Shown here piece by piece: positions 34,690-44,570 of a DNA stretch of 64,000 bases. Source of the stretch: Pycnopodia helianthoides (lineage: Eukaryota; Echinodermata; Asteroidea; Forcipulatida; Asteriidae); the NCBI GenBank assembly GCA_032158295.1, contig CM063256.1:13934953-13998952 (forward strand), given 5' to 3'. The notes under the pieces were generated by a model, which was not told the origin of the DNA, searched no databases, and was given only the letters and a program-made list of their open reading frames with translations. Every line of letters begins with the position of its first letter. Position 1 is the first letter of the stretch. The position numbers and the translations under genes were made by a program.

Positions 34690-35370
34690 GTATTTTTAAG
34701 GAATACAAACTCCAATCACATACTATAGTTCAAAAACTAAATTGTTCTCACTGTAAGAAATAGTACATCATTGGTTTGTGAGATAGTAAACTCAACCTCA
34801 TTATCTAGTTTCAAAGAGACATTTTACTGAAGGGATTGTACATGATTGGTTTCGGGAAGAGTACAATCATTCCGATCCCATGAAACGTATCATAAAGGGA
34901 TATGGTACATGATTGGTTTGTATCATTCTATTCTATTTCAAGACCTTCATAAAGATGTACATGTTTTTAGAGGTATTATTCCATCCTCTAGTTTTCAGAC
35001 ACTCAAAGGGATGGTACATCATTGGTTGTTGGAAGAGTACATTCATTTCAATCCTCTAGTTTTCAAACACATATCAAAAGGTGTGATACATATTGGTTTT
35101 TGGAAGAAAACATTCATTCCAATCCTCTGACTTTCAAGACAATATCAGAAAGGGATGGTACACAATTGGTTTTTGGAAGAGTACATTCATTCCAATCCTC
35201 TGATTTTCAAGACACATATCATAAAAGGGGTGATACATATTGGTTTTTGAAAGAACATTCATTCCAATCCTCTAGTTTTCAAGACACATCATAAAGGGAT
35301 GGTACATCATTGGTTTTTGGAAGAGTACATTCATTCAATCCTCTAGTTTTCAAAACACAATAAATTCATT
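34690..35370 (+). repeat. Diverged satellite, about 71-bp unit
   Basis: TACATTCATTCCAATCCTCT, TTTTCAAGACACATATC and GGGATGGTACATCATTGG recur about eight times, more regularly from 34980 onward. Related single units occur at 38118-38240 and 43810-43870, so this is a dispersed satellite-like sequence. Open frames here (34846-35294) are repeat products. Confidence 0.88.
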
Positions 35371-36559
35371 CCAATCCAAGAAGAAGAAGAAATGGTGAAA
35401 AACACCATTGATGTATTGAAGAGTTCATCTTCATACAAAGGACAATGTCATCTGATTGTTGGGAGCACGTTCATCCCAATCCTATACTCTATGTACACAA
35501 GGGAAATTACATCAATTTGATGCTATCTTATAAGTTTGAATGACAACATTCGCTCGCTCCAACTCCCCCAGTTAAAAAAATATATAATAACAACAAAAAC
35601 AAAAACACACAGATGGATTTGTGTACACCATCGATGTTCTGAACGATTAATTTGATACGGATTGGATTTTTTGAAAACATGTGTTTGTAAATATTGATTT
35701 CGTTTCTCCCATTTTTAGTTCCATGCTCATGTTAATTCCATGCACGAATGCCTCTGAATATACTCTTCGGGTAAAAAATACTAAAAAAACACACCACACA
35801 GTTGGCCCGTGTTATGTTGTCTTTCTAGCTAAATACGTATGAACAATTTATTTAGCGGTTTGTAGGTTTGCCCCGAAAATTAGCAAATGATTATTCAATG
35901 CCGACATTGCAATCATCCAAGAGGAATGCATTTCATACACTGTGCTTGTTATGGGGTCATTATGCGTTAGTCACCACAATGGTTGCCTGACATTAATTAT
36001 CAGCGACTGTTTCACGCATCGATGTTAAAAAATATGGCATGCGGCGTGCGAGGTCCTCAAAATAATCTTCATAGTAATCGCGCATAATCATCTTAAACAA
36101 AACAATCTCAAGTAATTGTTGGTAAACCCAAGTGAACCGATCGACCAGACTATTTCAGGATTGGATAAATTATGCTAACCGACGCGTCGTCGGGGGGGGG
36201 GCAAATGTTGATATACGGGTTTACACGAGCGTGAAACGCTTTATGTTAATCAGGCCAAAACAATTATCGATGTTGTTTGTTACTTGTGCGCATGTTTGAC
36301 ATCCACCGAGCAACGGTAGATTTGGGTACACAGCAGACGGGTTATTAATTGTACAGAAGCATAGACAGTGTTTATGTAATAGACTCAAATTACCTTAGAA
36401 CTGTTTGTCTTAGCAGGTGTGTAGACTCCAATTCTCGTGCGTACCTCCCCGTCGTTGTAGTATCGTTGGACATCCCATTATTAGAGTATCTTAGACACGG
36501 TGTAAGGTGCCTCTTCTGATCTGGCACACCAAGACGCGAGATGTTATTTTCTGCTGATG
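35371..36559. other. Non-coding, nothing recognised
   Basis: A run of nine Gs lies at about 36192. No repeat partner and no convincing exon were seen. Confidence 0.4.
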
Positions 36560-36900
36560 CTCCATGTTGTTGTCTTCGTTGTTAATGAATTCGCCGTCCA
36601 CACGGGGTCGTTCTCTCCATCGACTACCGCGCATCGCATCGCATCGACGTTATTTTGTACACCTTATTATCACACGCTCCGTCCTCATATAGCGGGTTCG
36701 TGGTCGTTCGTGCGCGGCGACCGCCAGACTCCCCGAATCGCCTCTCTCTCTCCCTCTCTCATTCTCTCTATCCACTCTCGCCGTATGACGTCATCAACGG
36801 GGCAACGAGAGGCGAAATTCACCGCCGGAGGACTCCGTGCCCCGAGGTCACGTGATCACCGAAGACGCTTTGCGAAATCAGACGCAGACGTATATGTTTT
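36560..36900. promoter_or_regulatory. CpG-containing candidate promoter with CRE and E-box
   Basis: Locally rich in CpG and pyrimidine runs (TCTCTCTCTCC). It holds a full cAMP-response element TGACGTCA at 36786-36793 and the E-box TCACGTGA at 36848-36855. These are features of animal promoters. The open frame across it (36557-36925) is low-complexity and unconvincing. No downstream gene was recognised, so the target is unknown. Confidence 0.3.
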
Positions 36901-37714
36901 ATTTATCACCATAAATAATGATTAATGCTTTCGCCTTAATGTTTCGCCTGAAACTGTCAAAATGACGACTGTTGCATTTAATTTCAGCCCCCACAGTCTT
37001 GGCCAAAAAAAAAGGAAGACCGTCAAATGCGCTAACTTTAGAAAGAAAAACAAATACTTGCGGTTCAGTTTACTTTGTAAAATACTGTCTCCTTTCACAT
37101 TATTTGTTTTGACGTGGGTGGCAGTGAAAGAGCCAACAAGGAAAGGAAAACTTGACCCCTGATGAAAATCCCAATCACTGTGAAAACCGCCAGTCATCAA
37201 TCACATGGACCAACACATGGTATGATCATACCCAATTAAAGGTCATTAAAGATACGAGTGAATAGTAATAATAATAGTTATAATAATACCATATTTATTG
37301 TGCGCATTTCACCGTAAACATTTTCAAAAGCGCATTACAATGAGCTACAAAATCGTAAAAAGTCAGCTCAACGGAGTGAAACGATGAAGAGAAAAAACAA
37401 CAATATTACACAAACAATTTTTACCCAAACGATTGTTTAAAAAAACAAAAGGGTCTTAAGCTTAATCTTACGAGCAAAATGAGAATGTATCGATTGAATT
37501 CGAGAGTGTAATCCATTGTTTGTTTGTTTAACGCCTCTTTAAATGTAAGTTAATATCATGTTTCTTATTTAAAATAAATATAATCGTCTACAATCCGTAT
37601 TTTTATTTTTTATTTTTTCAAAATGCCGGACGTGGGCTTTTCGGCTCGAACGATGGTAACAAGAGTACATTTAATAGTTTAATTAAACAAAAATAGTTAT
37701 CTTGACTTTTTGTC
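36901..37714. other. Non-coding; retroelement-tail-like segment at 37262-37345
   Basis: AATAATAATAGTTATAATAA is followed by TTATTGTGCGCATTTCACCG and CAAAAGCGCATTACAA. This resembles the reversed common tail of marine SINE/LINE elements (ATT repeat, then GCGC and AAGCGC words). The rest shows nothing. Confidence 0.35.
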
Positions 37715-38108
37715 TTAAAGGAACATTACAGAGTTGGTTTTAGCTAACAAAACAGTTGCTGGCAGTGTAAGCACTTTGTGTAATCCACCATATACATAAA
37801 CTGACAAACCTGTAGAAGTTTGAGATCGATCGGCCATCGGGGTCACGAGAAAACAGTGAAAAACCGATTACACATTTGCATGAAATCATATAGATTCAAC
37901 AAATGAATAAAATGCTCGCTGAGCGATAAACTCCAATCGGAAAATTAGTTTATTCATTTCTCATCAAATATGGCATTTCAGATAGAAATATTTCAAGGGA
38001 TGTTTTCTACTATCATCATCATTAGACCGTGTAAGTTTTATGTAAATCTGTGATCAAAAAGTATAGTTTACAAGTTGTTTTCTTACCAATTCTGTAATGT
38101 TCCTTTAA
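37715..38108 (-). mobile_element. MITE family A, copy A5 (reversed)
   Basis: The same element as A1-A4 in the opposite orientation. The side with GTTAGCAAAA / TTTTAGCTAACAAAAC now lies left, and the side with CATCATCATTAGACCGTG lies right. The central palindrome has one change (TGCTCGCTGAGCG). Confidence 0.94.
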
Positions 38109-38278
38109 TAGGAGAGTAGATACAGTTCAATCCACTAGTCTTTTATATAGAAACATTATTTGATGACTGCTTGTCATTTATTTTGTAATGAGTACGTTCA
38201 TTCCAATCATCTGGTTTTGAGAAATAATTGGATGTGTTGGTGCTCATTATTCCACTCCACTCTTTTAATTAAATCCAA

Positions 38279-38440
38279 GGCCTAATTTCACTGAGCTGCT
38301 TAGAAAAAATTGCTTAAAAATGTTCTGCTAAGCAAAAATAAGCTGGATACCAGTTACAGATAGTACACATGAGTCGGTATTTTGGCTGGTAACCTTATTC
38401 TGGTGAGCAATATTTTGTTGTGCTCAGCTACTCTACTCAG
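38279..38440. mobile_element. MITE family D, copy D5
   Basis: CCTAATTTCACTGAGCTGCT at the left, interior AAGCAAAAATAAGCTGGATA, then GGCTGGTAACCTTATTCTGG. The right terminus merges with the start of D6. Confidence 0.82.
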
Positions 38441-38453
38441 CTTGTTCCAATTT

Positions 38454-38615
38454 CATAGAGCTGCTTATGAACAGAAGATATTGCTTAACAATTTTGCTAA
38501 GCAAAAATAAGCAGGATACCAGTTACAGATAGAACACATAATTTTATATTTTGGCCGGTAACCTTATTCTGGTAAGCAAGATATTTGTGCTATAGCAGCT
38601 CTTTGATATTGGGTT
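38454..38615. mobile_element. MITE family D, copy D6
   Basis: GTTCCAATTTCATAGAGCTG at the left and TAGCAGCTCTTTGATATTGG at the right. Together with D5 it forms a direct pair that may come from tandem duplication. Confidence 0.85.
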
Positions 38616-38800
38616 CTGATCTTTAATATAACGGAACCAATCGAACCAATCGTGAATCATTTGCCTCCTGAATAAAACATTAATTTCAATTAATCACGAG
38701 AGCAGCATAATCTGAAACCTCTGGAAATGTGTGTGATTCATGTCTTTAACAAAAACGACTCGTATAAAAAGTACAAAATAACACATGGACAATTGGTGCT

Positions 38801-38953
38801 CGATATGGGGCAGAGGGTACCCCCCCTATTGTGTCTTCAATGTGTCCTTGAAATCACAGGAATCTTTTGAGATTTAGAGGGGGGGGGGTTCTATACAAGA
38901 AGAAAATAGTGTGTTATAGTATGGAACATTGGGGGACCCTCTGCCCCATATCG
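38801..38953. mobile_element. MITE-like element M
   Basis: CGATATGGGGCAGAGGGTAC at 38801 is mirrored by GACCCTCTGCCCCATATCG ending at 38953. The runs of Cs after the left end and Gs before the right end also pair. No second copy is in the window. Confidence 0.85.
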
Positions 38954-39097
38954 GGCAGGCTATATACATGGAACCTAGAAGAAAGTATCTAAGAAAGGAA
39001 GAATATCCATTACAAAACGCAAAACGTGGTTAATGGCCTTCAAAAGTTCCTCTCTAGCAGAGTCTTCTCCAAAGGCTAAGATTCTGCTACACTCTAA

Positions 39098-39303
39098 ACA
39101 CTCCATCTCGGGTCCTTAAGGGCCGTGTCAGGCTGACCCGGAAAGCGGTTACAAAGTGGGGATTCGAACTCGGATTCTGCATAGTTTTGACCGCATTTCT
39201 GGGTCATTTCGTCACAGATTCCCGGTCATACTGGTCCTGAAATAGGCCGGGCCCCCGCGGGAACCCGGATCCGGATGATATCTGACCAGGAAGTTGTTAG
39301 AGT
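39098..39303. mobile_element. MITE family H, copy H3
   Basis: CACTCTAAACACTCCATCTC at the left and AAGTTGTTAGAGTGTA at the right. The body has TTCGAACTCGGATTCTGCAT, as in H1, and GACCCGG words. There is no nested family I element. Confidence 0.78.
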
Positions 39304-39337
39304 GTATAGTGTCGAAATGTGAGACCATTAACCATGC

Positions 39338-39577
39338 CACTGCAAAAACTGGGGTGTTAAAATTGACACCATGGGTGTTGTCACATATAGATACCCAAAA
39401 GAGAATTGAATTGAACATTGTAGGGTGTTAAAATAACTCAAATGTAATTGTTTTGGCAAAAATTAGTGTTAATTGGCAGAAATTAGACCACCCTATGATG
39501 TAAATGTTGGCTCTTTTTTGGTATCTATATGTGACAACGCCCATGGTGTCAATTTTAACACCCCAGTTTTTGCAGTG
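39338..39577. mobile_element. MITE family G, copy G2
   Basis: CACTGCAAAAACTGGGGTGT at the left is mirrored by ACACCCCAGTTTTTGCAGTG at the right (20 bp, perfect). The fold continues through AAAATTGACACCATGGGTGT. This is the better-preserved of the two copies. Confidence 0.95.
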
Positions 39578-40145
39578 TGTTTGCATTTATACCAATGTTC
39601 ATGTTGGTTGGTAAACAGTTTTTCTACAGCTATTATTTTATTTTTTTATTTTTTTATTTATTTCTTATTTATAAGAAAGTAATTATGAAAACCAAGCAAA
39701 AACACTTGCTGTCATTTCATCTCTGACCAGCAACGTCATGAATAAAAGACACAGGAAAGTTACAGCAGCATAACATCAAGGCAAAAGACCGGTTTGAGAG
39801 AAATGCCTTCCCGACAAACAACTACATTATTGATACAAATACTGAAAGCAAACTATTTACCTTAAAGAGGATAAAAGGGCCGAAATAGTACGAGTACAGA
39901 AGAGCTAATAAATGAAGAAAACAACAATAAGAATAGATAAATAATTAAACAAATAAATAAATAAATAAAGTAAAAAGAATAAATGAATATAACCAAGTAA
40001 AATCACATTTTATAAATAAGTGATCATTGTAAACACTGTCAAAATGTCCCTTAAATAAATATCTTGTTAAATATACCTGACCGACCTGGCTTAAAAAAAG
40101 AAAGAAGACAAGGCCAAAAAGGTGCCCGCCCCCCGTCCATCATCA
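39578..40145. other. Non-coding, AT-rich; likely 3' flank of the XKR gene
   Basis: Several TTTATT words at 39636-39662 read as AATAAA on the minus strand and could serve the XKR transcript. The stretch is low-complexity, so the site cannot be chosen. An AATA-type microsatellite lies at 39950-39970. Confidence 0.35.
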
Positions 40146-40358
40146 TTATTTTTGCCAAGTTGTACAAATATCTAGATTTTCGTCCAGCAATATTTCGTCA
40201 AATTTCTCGGAATCCAAAGTCACGGATGATTCATCCGTCATGATGCCGTTGTGATTAACAGGAACGTTATTAGCAGACATAGAACAGTCGTTAAGCGTGG
40301 ATTTAAGGGCTCGTTTGCTTTGCGTTCGACTCACGCGAGGGCGCTGTTCACTATGCAC
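40146..40358 (-). CDS. Open frame just downstream of XKR, possible true C-terminus
   Basis: A 70-codon frame on the same strand, starting with GTG 24 nt after the XKR stop and ending in TAA. It is polar and acidic (for example NHNGIMTDESSVTLDSEKFD), like the XKR tail. Read upstream in its own frame, it stays open back through the XKR stop region to a GGGGGAAAA run near 40396-40404. A single extra base there would join the two frames into one protein of about 690 residues. Alternatives are a 3' UTR with a chance frame, or a genuine shift in this species. A separate gene with its own ATG is unlikely, because its first ATG lies well inside the frame. Confidence 0.4.
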   Translation of the reverse strand: MHSEQRPRVSRTQSKRALKSTLNDCSMSANNVPVNHNGIMTDESSVTLDSEKFDEILLDENLDICTTWQK

Positions 40359-40381
40359 CTCGGCAGAAATGTGGCAAAGCT

Positions 40382-42229
40382 TTATCCAAATTGTTCCCGT
40401 TTTCCCCCGACAGAAACTTCTGAGGTCCTCTGCAGTTGTTCGTCAGCTTCCTTTTCTTTTCTCACTCCGTTGATTTGAGGCTCTTTGTCTTTGCTTATAA
40501 CTGAGACTTGGTCGTCTGCTGGGGAAAGCCGAGGTGTGTCGTCATTGGATGACGTAGTGTCGTCTGATGTCATAGTCGGAGTTGGTTTTTCACTGAATGC
40601 ATCAACTGCAAACGCAACGCCATTTATATCAGATTCGTCTTGAGTTACAGTCCCTAAAGCCCCGCTAATGACCGAATCGATATTTTTTGGACTGGGGTCA
40701 TGCGTTTCTCGAGATTTTGCGTCTTGTGCGTTTTCAGCTTTGTAAGACGATTCCTCGTCTTGTTGGTTACTTGGATTGTTCGGTAACAAGGACAATGTAG
40801 TGATGATGTGGGTTGCCATAGCATTGATATGGGTACCAGTCTGGGTCATGACCTTCTTTGCCTCCAACTTGGCCGCTTTTCGAGCCACTTTCTTCTCCGC
40901 TCGCTGCTTCCTTTCGCTGTTCCACCAAATACAACAGGCGCACTTCTCCACAATGAGCAGGTACGCCCACTCACTGAAAATACAGTAAAAGACTACAACG
41001 AGAAACATCGCCACGAAAAAACTGGCGAAAGCGACTGCCGTAACGGCTACCATGTAAACCTGCTCCCCTTCAAAGTTCCACAAGAACACGGAAACCAGCC
41101 CAACACTTTCCGTTAGGATTATGATATGGTAGAACGAATTCATAACCAGGGCGTGGCCGGGCTTGAGGTTCAGAAAGCAAAAGATGTACGCGTACGAGGT
41201 TGCCACGTCTTGGAGTCTGTCTTTACACACTAGGCTTCGTGAACGATGTTTCGCGTACATCGCTTGGATTCTCAGTCCGATCAGGGCGATTAGCCAATGT
41301 GCGGAAAGAAACAAGATTAACAACCCTGGTTTGACGGCTGTGAAAGAGGCTATGCTGACGACGCGGGATAGGAGGAGACTGCTCATCCAGATAAATCGAG
41401 TCCAGTGGCGGGCGCTGTTTTTATTAATCCCATCTTGTTGTGAATCGTCTTCCTCCCGTTCTGTCTTCGTCTTACTATTGGATGAAAGGGCAGATTTAAT
41501 ATCACTTTCCATGATGACTTTTGTAGAGTCATGGACATTACTTGGAGGCAAAGTTCTGAGAACATCCTGTGTTTTATTGTCACATCGTTCCACGGTGAAA
41601 ACTACCTGGGTTTGGGAAGACTCCCTGTTGCCTTTGTCTGCGGTCCGATTGAAGATCCCAAGCGCCGGGAAATCCATAACCTTGCTAGTACCCAAGTCCT
41701 GTGAGATTTCAGTACTGTCACCTGCCGAGGACTTCCTCTTCCTTGTCAGTCGAATCACCTCCTCCCTGTATGAGCTGAGGATCAGTGCGGCTGATATGAG
41801 GGAGGCGCTTGCGCATAGCGTCAGGAGGGCGAACTCCTTCTGCTCAGTGAGCATGAGGTAAACGTCCAAGACGGATAACGGCAGATCCTGCAGGAAAACA
41901 GGGATGAGGTGCAAGAGGATGAGATTGCCAAATTGGCTCTCGGCTGAGCCAGACAGTGCCATGGCGAAGCGCCACAGCGGTCCCATCTGCAGGAGGTGGC
42001 ACCCTAAGCCAGTCCAGTCCAGACCGGATTCTCCGCGCCCGTGCCTCAGAAGCAGTACCCATGAGGTACCGTTGGTGAGGGACCAAGTGATAACCACTAG
42101 GAGGACAGTCAGTAGGACAGAGAAGGAGGTTGACTCACCATTGAATCGTGTACAGGCGACTACAATGTGGAGTAGGGGGACGACGAGGTCCAGAAAAAGT
42201 TGTAGCTTAAGTAGAATGCGCAAACTCAT
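40382..42229 (-). CDS. XKR: XK-related (XKR) multi-pass membrane protein
   Basis: A single open frame of 615 codons, ATG at 42229-42227 (A at -3) and TAA at 40384-40382, with no intron. Hydrophobic segments lie at about residues 9-27, 35-52, 102-117, 132-152, 278-295, 301-318, 363-380 and 392-418. XKR hallmarks are CHLLQMGPLWRF (77-88), LQDLPLSVLDVYL (113-125) and the segment RFIWMSSLLLSRVVSIASF (278-296). A long polar cytoplasmic loop (153-272) and a long acidic tail (about 440-615) make it closer in size to vertebrate XKR4/6/7 than to XKR8/9. XKR4, 8 and 9 are plasma-membrane phospholipid scramblases activated by caspase cleavage during apoptosis. XK itself works with VPS13A. The tail here holds DESD (531-534), a caspase-3-like site. 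Scramblase activity is inferred, and the paralogue cannot be fixed. The true C-terminus may extend further (see the next frame downstream). Confidence 0.9.
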   Translation of the reverse strand: MSLRILLKLQLFLDLVVPLLHIVVACTRFNGESTSFSVLLTVLLVVITWSLTNGTSWVLLLRHGRGESGLDWTGLGCHLLQMGPLWRFAMALSGSAESQFGNLILLHLIPVFLQDLPLSVLDVYLMLTEQKEFALLTLCASASLISAALILSSYREEVIRLTRKRKSSAGDSTEISQDLGTSKVMDFPALGIFNRTADKGNRESSQTQVVFTVERCDNKTQDVLRTLPPSNVHDSTKVIMESDIKSALSSNSKTKTEREEDDSQQDGINKNSARHWTRFIWMSSLLLSRVVSIASFTAVKPGLLILFLSAHWLIALIGLRIQAMYAKHRSRSLVCKDRLQDVATSYAYIFCFLNLKPGHALVMNSFYHIIILTESVGLVSVFLWNFEGEQVYMVAVTAVAFASFFVAMFLVVVFYCIFSEWAYLLIVEKCACCIWWNSERKQRAEKKVARKAAKLEAKKVMTQTGTHINAMATHIITTLSLLPNNPSNQQDEESSYKAENAQDAKSRETHDPSPKNIDSVISGALGTVTQDESDINGVAFAVDAFSEKPTPTMTSDDTTSSNDDTPRLSPADDQVSVISKDKEPQINGVRKEKEADEQLQRTSEVSVGGKREQFG

Positions 42230-43074
42230 AGTACGTGTGACTCAATATCCCTTTCGTGCGCGTTCGGCTACAATTAATATCCGATGGACCAACAACTAGT
42301 TCAGCTCGCAGTGCAGGTGTGCGTATATGAATAGCTCGTTTACGCGGAAACTCTGGACCAAACACTGAGCGTCACAGGTATGAGCATGATTTTGTGTTCA
42401 TCATTTCACTGTATAAAGCATTATCATGTCTATTTTAATAGTCACAAAGCGAAATGAATGACGAACAGCACATCTTCAAATCCTCAATATTGGCACTATT
42501 GTACACGATGCCAGCAACTGAATGCAACACAAACCTTTTCAAACACATTTTTTTTCCAGTGAACTACATCTCTCGGTCCCGTTCTCTGACTCATCTTCAA
42601 CCCGCTAAATAATAATTATCTCATCATCAAGAGACGTATAGACAGTACTTTACTAATAAACATTCCTTCAACACTTTCTATACACGCACAGACGAATTAA
42701 TTAAAACACAAAAAGGGAGACTAGAAATAAAGCAGCTTTTAAACAACGAAGAGAAGACAAAGAGGGGGAGCTCATCCAGAAAACCGGACTTGTGGCAACC
42801 AAGGACTGTTGACATAACAAGAAAGCAGTATTGTAAAATAATTAAACATGCTGGCTTAACTTGCATGAATAATGAGTCTCCGTGTAGCCGCCAAATGAAC
42901 CTTTGTTTCCCTGTTTCATCTGGCATTCTGTACAAGTCATGTACATCTGCTAAAGTAAAGGCTTACTGTATAGTAACCTTCCGTGTTGCGTTTTGCAGTT
43001 GGAGAAAACCGAGCAGGGTTGTGAGTGAAAACTGCTTTTTAAACAAACCAAAGGACCTATAGCGGCTGTACGTC
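42230..43074. other. 5' flank of XKR; nothing else recognised
   Basis: About 850 bp upstream of the XKR start. No TATA box or other core promoter element is clear, and no repeat partner was seen. Confidence 0.4.
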
Positions 43075-43214
43075 TCGTCCGAAGGAAGACGAAGCAATAA
43101 TGGTTAACAGGACACAAGTGTCAAAACCGTGACTCGAACCCCCCACTCTCCAGATCAAAATCGACAGGAGCTTGAGACACTGAGTGCGTTAGACTGCTCG
43201 GCCATGACAAGCCA
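43075..43214 (-). mobile_element. SINE head fragment (copy S3)
   Basis: Reverse-strand tRNA-derived head of the S1 family. It shows the complement of TGGCCGAGCAGTC near 43196, GGTTCGAGTC near 43132 and GACACTTGTGTCC near 43112. It breaks off in the central domain (CTTCGGACGAG). Confidence 0.8.
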
Positions 43215-43300
43215 ATGAAATTATATTATTTTAAGTCCCTTATTTTTAGTCAATGACAAAATCCAGCAGCCACCCATTCATCTGGTAGGTCAGAAGACCT

Positions 43301-43461
43301 GGGGTCGATTTCACAAAACTCTTCCTAACTTAGGACTAGTCCTAGGCAATGCTAAGAGATAGGACTAGTCCTAAGTACTGGTCCTAACTTAGGACTAGTC
43401 CTATCTCTTAGCATTGCCTAGGACTAGTGCTAAGTTAGGAAGAGTTTTGTGAAATCGACCC
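43301..43461. mobile_element. Palindromic MITE family E, copy E1
   Basis: A 161-bp near-perfect palindrome from GGGGTCGATTTCACAAAACT to AGTTTTGTGAAATCGACCC. The arms carry CCTAACTTAGGACTAGTCCT and GGCAATGCTAAGAGATAGG and their complements. Only the centre (GTACTGGTCC) does not pair. A second copy of the same length is at 56712-56872. Confidence 0.96.
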
Positions 43462-44181
43462 ATGACATCGTCTCTTGAATCTCTTTCTGATGTAGTCTCT
43501 GTCTCCCCCAAGCCTCCTCTACAGGTGAACATTTTTACGGTATGTGCGCAGAAGGTGTCTCACTCGTCCCGTACGCACCATTGCAGCACGGGATTTGTTG
43601 TCTCACCCCATTGTGTATTCGTGTCAGAGCCCAAAACGGCGAGATTTTCTGCTAGTTCCCCCCCCCCCCCGTACAGCTGCACTTTAGAACTCCCCATCTT
43701 GCTTTCCACAAACTGACAATCTGCCACAGTTCCAGAGGAGTATGAACAGAAAGCTTTTCACAGTGGCCTTATTGGGTGCTGAGAGATTTTAGTTTTCTTG
43801 AACCACACAGTAAGACAAGGTATGGTACATCAATTGCTTTTTGGAAGATTAAGATCGTATTGATTTCATAGCAAACGATTTTAGTTGTAACTTTGAATTC
43901 AAAATCAAATAAATAAGAATTACTTTTGTGTCACGGATTTTTTCTGCACATCGTCGACCCCCCCCCCTTCAACTCATTGGTTCTGAATGGAAAACATTTA
44001 TGTATGATCTATATCACCATGACCTTTCAGATAATAACCACCACCCCTCCCGATGTTCGACAAGTTCAACATTTTACCAGTCGAAGGCAAAACCAAATCA
44101 CAATATTCTTTATCCCGAATAAAATAACCACTTCACTTTGATTTATCGTTACTTTTACAATAATTTTTAAAATCGTTTCTT
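43462..44181. other. Non-coding; one 71-bp satellite unit near 43810-43870
   Basis: GGTATGGTACATCAATTGCT and TTTTTGGAAGA match the satellite at 34.7-35.4 kb. C-runs occur at 43659 and 43959. No exon was seen. Confidence 0.45.
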
Positions 44182-44570
44182 CTAGTCGATCGATACATGT
44201 AGGTGGGGTTTATAAATTTGAGACTTCCAGAGCTCAAGGGGGATGTTGTCCAATCCCACAGCGCTGCCAGTTTTGGTTTGTGCAAGTGCTTGTTATTCAC
44301 TTCCTCTTCAGGAACAAACTCGGTGGTGATTATGGGTAGATTTCCATCGAAGATTTTAGTGATGGTCACTGTCAGGAATGGAAGGTGGTTTCCCAAGTAA
44401 GTATGAGACTTGCTGCACCCATGCATCCTTTCTTTCCTGCGGTGTTCCGTTAAGATGTGCAGGTTCTACTACAAAATGTCATTCACAATTTTCCAAGCCA
44501 CACTGTGTCTGCGAGAGAGGGAGGCTTGATGAACTTGCTCAACATGCATTTCAAACGAAGCCGTTTCTTC
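44182..44570 (-). pseudogene. Decayed non-LTR retrotransposon, pre-RT/RT fragment
   Basis: On the minus strand, three successive frames give LINE ORF2-like sequence. 44570-44472 reads HSVAWKIVNDIL before a stop; 44470 to about 44372 reads AHLNGTPQERKDAWVQQVSY then LLGKPPS; the rest gives KIFDGNLPI, VPEEEVNN and GLDNIPLELWKSQIY. This is the typical order just before and into the reverse-transcriptase domain (W-K-VN..., LLG.PP, then GLDNIP). At least two frameshifts and a stop show it is dead. The clade is uncertain, and the catalytic RT motifs are not in the fragment. Confidence 0.78.

Noticed and set aside
41163..41861. 232-codon plus-strand frame
   Set aside because: It lies antisense to the XKR coding frame, which has clear family motifs.
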